From positions 1 to 10,236 of the forward strand of contig QMZY01000025.1 in assembly GCA_003663415.1 (NCBI GenBank): 10,236 bases of DNA, read 5' to 3'. This DNA is from Candidatus Aenigmatarchaeota archaeon (GTDB taxonomy: Archaea > Aenigmatarchaeota > Aenigmatarchaeia > QMZP01). This document shows positions 9,101 to 10,236 of the stretch, in pieces; the first letter of the stretch is position 1, and each line of letters starts with the position of its first letter. The notes beneath the pieces are model-generated. The model was not told where the DNA came from, did not search any database, and saw nothing but the letters and a program-made list of their open reading frames with translations. A program made the position numbers and the translations under genes.

Positions 9101-10236
9101 AAGGTAACATTATCTGTTCCGCAATCGCTCTTACCGAAACTGGAATTGAAGTAAAAGGTTACGGGCCCGAGTTTGGAGTTGTATCCGTAAACCGTTATGT
9201 TGTTCCAAACCACATGGTTGGCTTGCACTGTTGGAAAATACAGGTTTTCTTCTCCAGACCCAACAGTCCAGCCCTCTGGCAGGGTCCAGTTCAGCCACAC
9301 ATCAAAAGAATCGATTGTCCCTGTATTGTTTGCTTTTGCCGCAAGGTTCACTGCCTCCGTTCGAGTAACGCTTGTCTGTGGGTAAACCACAATCTCAACC
9401 TCCAACCATGGAATTCGTTCCGCCTCGCCTACAGAAATCTGGTTTTCTGGAATTCGGAAGTGCTCTGGAGGAATGTAAGTTTCCTGCTGGTTGTTGGTGG
9501 TGTAGTTGTAACCTCCAAATATAACGAAAATGGGTTTATTTGTGTAAATACATATACCATTAGAATCAATATCATGTGCAGATATCCAGTGGTAATCCCC
9601 TCTTTCTGAAAGGCTTCCAGCCTCCAGGGTTGTTCCGTTCAGGCAGTAGGTTATGTTATAGGAGGTGGAGTTTTCTATCGCTATTAATCCATACTGTGGA
9701 TTATACCCGCCTTCCCATATGGTTCCTTCTCCATCTGTATCCACGTTGGGTGTTCCGGAAACATCCGGTAAAACAAATTCCCTCCCGAGGAATCCTGGTT
9801 CATAGGCAGCAGGCATGAAGGACCAGCCCGTAACGAAGTCCTGACCCGATGGAGAGTCTTCGTCATAGGAAATCACATAGACAGTTCGGTTTGTCTGGAC
9901 TTCGCAGAAATCTGAGTTATCCTCTATAGAAATCCTCTGTCCTCTATTCACAACATAATTATATGTTCCATTTGTGCAGTTTATGCTTACATTGGTGGAA
10001 TCATACAAGCCAACCACAAGAATTCCACCGGGTGTTCCTGCAGGCGTGGCTATTGGTCCTGAGAAATGCTTTCCCTTCTTAACATCCCAGAAACCGTTGC
10101 CAGGTTTGATCATAACAGATATGGACTCTCCAACACCAGACTCGCTTGAACCCATTAACACTCGGAGAGATTCGTTGCTTGTGATTTTAATGAAATCCCT
10201 TCCATCACAGTAATCTCCGTACATTCCGCCTGGTCC
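1..10236 (-). CDS. Giant modular surface protein with DUF2341 domains; partial at both ends
   Basis: The frame from base 10236 to base 1 stays open for 3,412 codons, so the full protein is larger. It reads as consecutive extracellular beta-rich modules: Ig-like domains, four DUF2341 domains, two four-blade modules, three H-type-lectin-like repeats and one LamG/ConA-like domain. I count about 156 N-x-S/T sequons and few cysteines, and see no hydrophobic transmembrane stretch, which fits a secreted glycoprotein. Signal peptide and anchor would lie outside the window. Internal Met codons such as residue 5 are not supported starts, because the frame is already open at the window edge and no stop precedes them. 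Arg codons are mainly AGA/AGG and Ile ATA is common, which fits an archaeon. Family knowledge links these modules to carbohydrate or protein binding; adhesion, cell-cell contact or a surface-layer role is inference. No catalytic motif is recognised. Confidence 0.96.
121..426 (-). other. Ig-like domain, residues 3271-3372
   Basis: P-P-Q-L-Y-N-N starts it, S-V-K-I-Y-A-Q-W-N-E-S and A-E-A-Y-V-E-F-N-S-T follow, and W-H-A-A-K-I-Y-A-A-D-L-N-Y-N ends it. The order 'PPxxxN...vxxxAxWxE....AxVxxN' with a closing 'xxxKIYAxDxxxN' is common in archaeal surface proteins and is related in shape to domains A3 and B3. Confidence 0.5.
427..678 (-). other. Beta-rich segment after the LamG-like domain, residues 3187-3270
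   Basis: The segment is Asn-, Tyr- and Gly-rich (G-G-N-W-S-G-G-N-V-T-W-N-T-S) and then has R-F-I-Y-I-L-N-T-T and F-P-V-H-F-M-I-D-D-L strands. I do not recognise the family. It holds several sequons and no cysteine, and most likely forms an Ig-like sandwich. Confidence 0.35.
679..1296 (-). other. LamG/ConA-like lectin domain, residues 2981-3186
   Basis: The Y-L-F-Y-D-D-F-D start right after DUF2341 is the usual opening of the jelly-roll domain that follows this family. L-E-T-M-Q-L-Y-L-E-T-Y-N, F-G-V-G-W-V-D and V-A-V-A-R-D-Q-N-G-K-L-Y-S-W-Y-K read as its strands. The end, L-A-R-K-F-V-Y-P-E-P-S-A-T-L-G, is the strand typically found at the end of such domains. Cysteines 3029, 3078 and 3104 are present. 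Sequons are nearly absent in residues 2993-3145. Sugar or polymer binding is the family expectation; no active-site residues of a glycoside hydrolase are recognised. Confidence 0.6.
1297..1638 (-). other. DUF2341 domain #4 (divergent, cysteine-free), residues 2867-2980
   Basis: W-W-N-E-S-W-G-Y-R-K-R-I-N-I-T at 2869-2883, T-L-D-T-Q-S-L-V-S-Q-G, N-D-L-R-I-L-Y-W, F-N-T-T-S-T-V-V-W-F and Y-W-M-Y-F-A-N-P-S-A follow the family order. Both conserved cysteines are replaced together: the position before N-D-L-R is Gly and the position before N-T-T-S-T is Phe. It is followed by a LamG/ConA-like domain, the arrangement most often seen for DUF2341 in other proteins. Confidence 0.85.
1639..1890 (-). other. 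Ig-like domain B5, residues 2783-2866
   Basis: S-I-I-T-I-T-N-I-T-I opens the domain and L-Y-R-V-E-I-Q-I-K-N-S is a central strand, with E-G-W-N-V-T near its end. It fills the place that domains A5 and A6 hold in unit A but is shorter and lacks cysteines. The family cannot be set by eye. Confidence 0.45.
1891..2220 (-). other. Ig-like domain B4, residues 2673-2782
   Basis: This is the counterpart of A4: M-K-G-Y-L-L-M-K-V-Q, G-W-N-T-D, N-G-T-Y-R-V-Y-A-A-L-L-N, and a closing F-E-I-L-P-P-P strand that matches F-T-I-L-S-P-Q-P. It sits directly after the closing strand of blade module B. Confidence 0.5.
2221..3330 (-). other. Four-blade module B (FCGBP/IgGFc-binding N-terminal-like), residues 2303-2672
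   Basis: This is a clear homologue of module A along its whole length. The strongest blocks are V-M-V-I-Q-Q-A-D-x-D-G near 2531, E-Y-V-L-P-x-D-A-Q-Y-V-A-I-A-C-P-Y near 2556-2572, and P-Y-P-N-K-F-W-Y-G-D-S near 2598-2608. The four closing strands are S-N-K-S-L-A-L, S-D-V-P-V-L-V, A-N-K-P-V-M-V and A-T-K-S-I-Y-L. Cys2388, 2570 and 2592 match cysteines in module A. Cys2398 and Cys2427 are extra, and both are Tyr in module A. The module closes with A-R-K-Y-W-Y-P-E-P (2655-2663). Fold and partner are inferred only. Confidence 0.6.
3364..3675 (-). other. DUF2341 domain #3, residues 2188-2291
   Basis: This is the best textbook match in the window: W-W-N-S-S-W-K-Y-R-K-P-V-N-I-T at 2190-2204, L-I-S-Q-G-K-M-N, C-E-D-I-R-F-T-N, Y-W-I-E-S-G-C-N-T-T-S-T, I-W-V-K-T-P-W-I-P-A and Y-L-Y-Y-G-N-P. 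The Cys pair is 2234/2255, 21 residues apart as in copy #1. It sits 1,578 residues after copy #1 and is also followed by a blade module. Confidence 0.92.
3748..4029 (-). other. Ig-like domain B3, residues 2070-2163
   Basis: It begins K-I-Q-N-V-S-A-Q-P, has G-V-D-T-V-M-V-H-I and Y-Q-V-N-F-T-D-T-L, and ends before a short link to DUF2341 #3. Each element matches domain A3 in the same order, so it belongs to the duplicated block. Confidence 0.65.
4030..4344 (-). other. Ig-like domain B2 (Big_1-like), residues 1965-2069
   Basis: The Y-D-N-G-T-S-I-P-N-Q-N-I-S-F-Y-D core and Y-L-G-S-N-L-T match domain A2 almost residue for residue. R-L-S-C-K-L (Cys1990) matches M-G-C-K-V (Cys3397) in the domain that begins at the far end of the window, suggesting a third member of this repeat family there. 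Confidence 0.65.
4345..4680 (-). other. Ig-like domain B1 (CARDB/NEW3-like), residues 1853-1964
   Basis: This is the counterpart of domain A1: L-E-I-T near 1859, V-W-L-N-Y-T at 1894, L-P-Y-G-W-S, and G-W-N-N-I-T-A-H, which matches V-W-N-N-I-T-V-Y in A1. Identity is modest but the order of elements is the same. Sequons are unusually dense here, with about ten in residues 1873-1935. Confidence 0.6.
4681..4860 (-). other. Short beta-rich linker, residues 1793-1852
   Basis: It contains S-G-V-A-E-F-L-V-I-T-S and P-V-G-D-Y-W-I-N-A-S-M-N-Y-T, which read as the last strands of an Ig-like domain with 'PxGxYxI'. It joins the lectin-like triplet to unit B and has no clear counterpart elsewhere in the window. 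Confidence 0.4.
4885..5148 (-). repeat. H-type-lectin-like repeat 3 of 3, residues 1697-1784
   Basis: L-V-N-F-S-S-Y-Q-N-L-P-V-A-L-V-K, then A-T-E-D-G-G, E-R-V-T-G-F, M-K-V-E-E-E and H-T-Q-E-N-M-S-W-F-V (His1768, Glu1771, Trp1775) match repeat 1. The end runs into G-R-P-Y-T-Q-S-P-P, a possible degenerate version of the closing strand found after the other payloads. Confidence 0.5.
5161..5397 (-). repeat. H-type-lectin-like repeat 2 of 3 (diverged), residues 1614-1692
   Basis: It has the same order of elements as repeat 1: I-T-F-S-S-F-P-E-M-P-V-A-F-A, Q-T-F-N, S-S-F-D-V-K-L-E, and P-E-K-V-G-W-F-V (Glu1680, Trp1684). The position of the conserved His before Glu is Leu1677 here, so if that His takes part in binding, this copy has lost it. 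Confidence 0.45.
5413..5664 (-). repeat. H-type-lectin-like repeat 1 of 3, residues 1525-1608
   Basis: The repeat reads V-S-F-x-x-x-F-P-A-T-P-V-V-I-A-S, then a T-I-N-S-G turn, an A-R-I-Q-D-V strand, G-F-S-I-K-A-E-E, and ends H-V-N-E-T-F-G-W-V-A (His1591, Glu1594, Trp1598). The order 'FxxxPVVxAxxxT...R...GFxxxxEE...H..E..gW' recurs in large extracellular proteins and resembles H-type (Discoidin/Helix pomatia-like) lectin beta-sandwiches, which bind sugars such as GalNAc. Sugar binding here is inference. Confidence 0.5.
5701..6015 (-). other. DUF2341 domain #2, residues 1408-1512
   Basis: Signature elements: W-W-D-L-G-W-F-Y-R-K-P-I-N-V at 1410-1423, D-T-Q-S-L-I-S-Q-G-K-L, D-C-S-D-L-R-F, Y-W-I-E-S-G-C-N-T-T, V-W-V-K-V-S-W-I-P-A and Y-M-Y-Y-G-N-P. 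The conserved Cys pair is 1454/1479, slightly further apart than in copies #1 and #3 because of a four-residue insertion. It is followed by three lectin-like repeats rather than a blade module. Its last 29 bases of strong similarity (5705-5733) are identical to copy #1 at the DNA level. Confidence 0.9.
5705..5733 (-). repeat. 29-base exact repeat, copy in DUF2341 #2
   Basis: Identical base for base to 8108-8136. Both encode the end of DUF2341 through Y-G-N-P-S-A-Q. Identity breaks on both sides at once (5704 T against 8107 C; 5734 C against 8137 T). Confidence 0.9.
6016..6240 (-). other. Ig-like domain A6 with cysteine cluster, residues 1333-1407
   Basis: The pattern E-V-I-Q-G-N-N-A-T-Y-N-F-T-I-T-N-P resembles a NEW3-type domain. 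Four cysteines (1375, 1383, 1385, 1396) fall within 22 residues, the densest cluster in the window. This domain has no obvious counterpart in unit B, where the blade module is separated from its next DUF2341 by two rather than three Ig-like domains. It ends in a Gly-rich link leading into DUF2341 #2. Confidence 0.5.
6241..6615 (-). other. Ig-like domain A5 (CARDB-like), residues 1208-1332
   Basis: P-E-I-T-N-L-T begins the domain, W-I-N-I-T-V-T-N-Y-N-T-T follows, and A-P-G-T-Y-N-F-A-W-N-V-T is the penultimate strand. This is the 'VxNxG...aPGtYxxxw' order typical of CARDB-type Ig domains. Cys1273 and Cys1282 lie nine residues apart and could form a local disulfide. It probably acts as a spacer between the blade module and DUF2341 #2. 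Confidence 0.55.
6616..6960 (-). other. Ig-like domain A4, residues 1093-1207
   Basis: It directly follows the closing strand of the blade module. The elements K-G-Y-F-F-M-R-V-Q, G-W-N-T-S and Y-R-V-Y-I-K-L-I-D match K-G-Y-L-L-M-K-V-Q, G-W-N-T-D and Y-R-V-Y-A-A-L-L-N in the same position of unit B, so it belongs to the duplicated block. The central part (1127-1152) is rich in Pro, Gln and Glu and aligns poorly. Family assignment beyond 'beta-sandwich' is not possible by eye. Confidence 0.5.
6961..8061 (-). other. Four-blade module A (FCGBP/IgGFc-binding N-terminal-like), residues 726-1092
   Basis: Four internal repeats of about 80-100 residues each end in the same short strand: T-K-P-I-A near 780, D-D-P-V-L-V near 866, D-K-P-V-M-V near 948 and T-K-P-V-Y-L near 1048. 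Before each comes a strand of the type D-[NT]-T-x-V-x-[VI]-Y and an N-G turn. This fits a beta-propeller-like or IgGFc-binding-N-terminal-like fold; the assignment is inference from motif shape. The last blade has L-P-A-D-A-Q-Y-V-A-I-A-C-P-Y and a Cys pair (989/1012). The module closes with G-R-K-Y-Q-H-P-E-P (1075-1083). Few sequons lie in the second half, unlike the flanking Ig domains. Unit B has a clear homologue at residues 2303-2672. Confidence 0.6.
8101..8409 (-). other. DUF2341 domain #1, residues 610-712
   Basis: This shows the full family signature: W-W-N-P-D-W-K-Y-R at 612-620, the L-T-E-Y-Q-V-N-I-T-L-D-T-Q-T-L-I strand, D-C-S-D-I-R-F at 656-662, then I-W-V-K-V-P-W-I-P-A and Y-M-Y-Y-G-N-P. 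DUF2341 has no established biochemical function; it is found in extracellular, often lectin- or LamG-containing proteins. Cys657 and Cys678 are conserved in copies #2 and #3 and are a likely disulfide. It is followed at once by a blade module. A 29-base DNA stretch at 8108-8136, covering the Y-G-N-P end, is identical to the one in copy #2. Confidence 0.9.
8108..8136 (-). repeat. 29-base exact repeat, copy in DUF2341 #1
   Basis: Partner of the copy at 5705-5733. The same protein segment in DUF2341 #3 and #4 does not share this DNA identity, so amino-acid constraint alone is not the whole explanation. Confidence 0.9.
8482..8766 (-). other. Ig-like domain A3, residues 491-585
   Basis: The domain opens with V-Q-N-V-T-A-D-P and contains G-V-D-T-V-L-A-N-I-T-Y-P-N-G-S, then V-N-F-T-D-T and a closing F-T-V strand. 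This is the recurring archaeal surface-protein Ig-like pattern with 'DxxGVDTVxxxIxxP' in the middle. Its partner in unit B is at residues 2070-2163 (I-Q-N-V-S-A-Q-P and G-V-D-T-V-M-V-H-I). A short link of about 25 residues joins it to DUF2341 #1. No binding residue is recognised. Confidence 0.65.
8767..9087 (-). other. Ig-like domain A2 (Big_1-like), residues 384-490
   Basis: The core Y-D-N-G-T-H-I-P-N-Q-N-I-T-F-Y-D followed by G-S-N-L-T and I-G-T-H-I-I-N-A-S-F is the classic 'new strand, turn, xPNQxVxF' pattern of bacterial and archaeal Ig-like repeats (Big_1/DUF11-type). Unit B has a close counterpart (Y-D-N-G-T-S-I-P-N-Q-N-I-S-F-Y-D, residues 1994-2009). It is probably a rigid spacer in the surface array. 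Confidence 0.65.
9088..9420 (-). other. Ig-like domain A1 (CARDB/NEW3-like), residues 273-383
   Basis: The opening L-E-V-E-I strand, the N-N-T-G turn, V-W-L-N-W-T and L-P-E-G-W-T follow the pattern of CARDB/NEW3-type Ig-like domains, in which a conserved 'LPxGW' element follows the central strand. Unit B carries the equivalent element as V-W-L-N-Y-T and L-P-Y-G-W-S near residues 1894-1906. It is probably a structural spacer. Cys372 is unpaired within this domain. The domain class is inferred from pattern only. Confidence 0.6.
9463..10236 (-). other. Partial blade-repeat (FCGBP/IgGFc-binding N-terminal-like) region, residues 1-258
   Basis: The N-terminal end of the visible protein shows two rounds of a pattern: an aliphatic strand, D-S-T-N-V-S-I or a similar strand, an N-G turn, then a strand of the type T-N-[KR]-[PT]-[VI]-x-V (T-N-R-T-V-Y-V at 115-121, T-N-K-P-I-F-V at 232-238). 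The same pattern builds the complete blade modules further on (residues 726-1092 and 2303-2672), so this is probably the C-terminal part of a related module cut by the window edge. Cysteines 87/111 and 198/229 are spaced like the Cys pair in the last blade of the complete modules. A relation to the N-terminal domain of IgGFc-binding proteins is judged from motif shape only. Confidence 0.5.

Larger units (their letters stand above)
5701..9420 (-). repeat. Long-period duplication, unit A (residues 273-1512)
   Basis: This is the first copy of a multi-domain block: Ig, Ig, Ig, DUF2341, blade module, Ig, Ig, Ig, DUF2341. Equivalent residues in unit B lie 1,578-1,581 positions later across the DUF2341 and blade parts (Trp612/2190, Cys809/2388, Cys989/2570, Cys1012/2592). 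Protein identity is highest in the last two blades and moderate elsewhere, so this is an old duplication that has diverged by domain. Confidence 0.75.

Noticed and set aside
9232..9249. E-N-L-Y-F-P, resembling the TEV protease site (E-N-L-Y-F-Q)
   Set aside because: The residue at the cut position is Pro, the sequence lies in a natural Ig-like strand, and nothing else suggests an engineered construct.
10222..10224. ATG at residue 5 as a possible start codon
   Set aside because: The frame is open up to the window edge, the preceding residues carry no stop, and the following sequence is mid-domain with no signal peptide.
1..10236. CRISPR array or short tandem DNA repeats
   Set aside because: The only strong DNA repeats are coding, two-copy, thousands of bases apart and in frame. 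No regular short repeat/spacer pattern exists.
1..10236. Frameshift or pseudogene decay in so large a frame
   Set aside because: No in-frame stop was found, and domain motifs stay in the same frame from one edge to the other, including both duplicated units.

Overview
The whole window is the interior of one gene. On the minus strand, the frame read from base 10236 down to base 1 is open for all 3,412 codons. I read every codon and found no stop (no in-frame TTA, CTA or TCA on the plus strand) and no frameshift. Neither the true start nor the stop codon lies in the window, so an ORF finder that needs both ends misses it. All shorter ORFs are out-of-frame or antisense shadows. Residue numbers below count from base 10236 (residue 1) to base 1 (residue 3412).

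The product is a giant modular, probably secreted or surface-anchored protein. It is almost entirely beta-sandwich-like sequence, rich in Asn, Thr, Ser, Tyr and Val, with about 156 N-x-S/T sequons by hand count and few cysteines. The organism is most likely an archaeon, possibly a DPANN-type or other uncultivated lineage. The reasons are the style of the DUF2341 domains, the extreme sequon density expected of archaeal surface glycoproteins, and a preference for AGA/AGG Arg with frequent ATA Ile codons. This is inference: there is no rRNA or housekeeping gene here to confirm it.

Layout from N- to C-terminus (high to low coordinates): (1) a partial blade-repeat region, residues 1-258; (2) unit A, residues 273-1512: three Ig-like domains, DUF2341 #1, a roughly 370-residue four-blade module, three further Ig-like domains, DUF2341 #2; (3) three H-type-lectin-like repeats, residues 1525-1784, and a short Ig-like linker; (4) unit B, residues 1853-2980: the same order again (three Ig-like, DUF2341 #3, four-blade module, two Ig-like, DUF2341 #4); (5) a LamG/ConA-like domain, residues 2981-3186, then Ig-like domains. 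The last 40 residues start another Ig-like domain, so the array continues past the window. Equivalent positions in units A and B are about 1,579 residues apart.

The most interesting feature is a cassette logic. Each DUF2341 is followed by a different payload (blade module, lectin-like triplet, blade module, LamG-like). Three payloads close with the same R-K-[YF]-x-x-P-E-P strand, and the fourth ends in a possible degenerate form of it. This looks like one scaffold displaying alternating blade-type and lectin-type binding modules, as in a giant adhesin or S-layer-associated protein. No RNA gene, CRISPR array, mobile element, promoter or terminator is supported.
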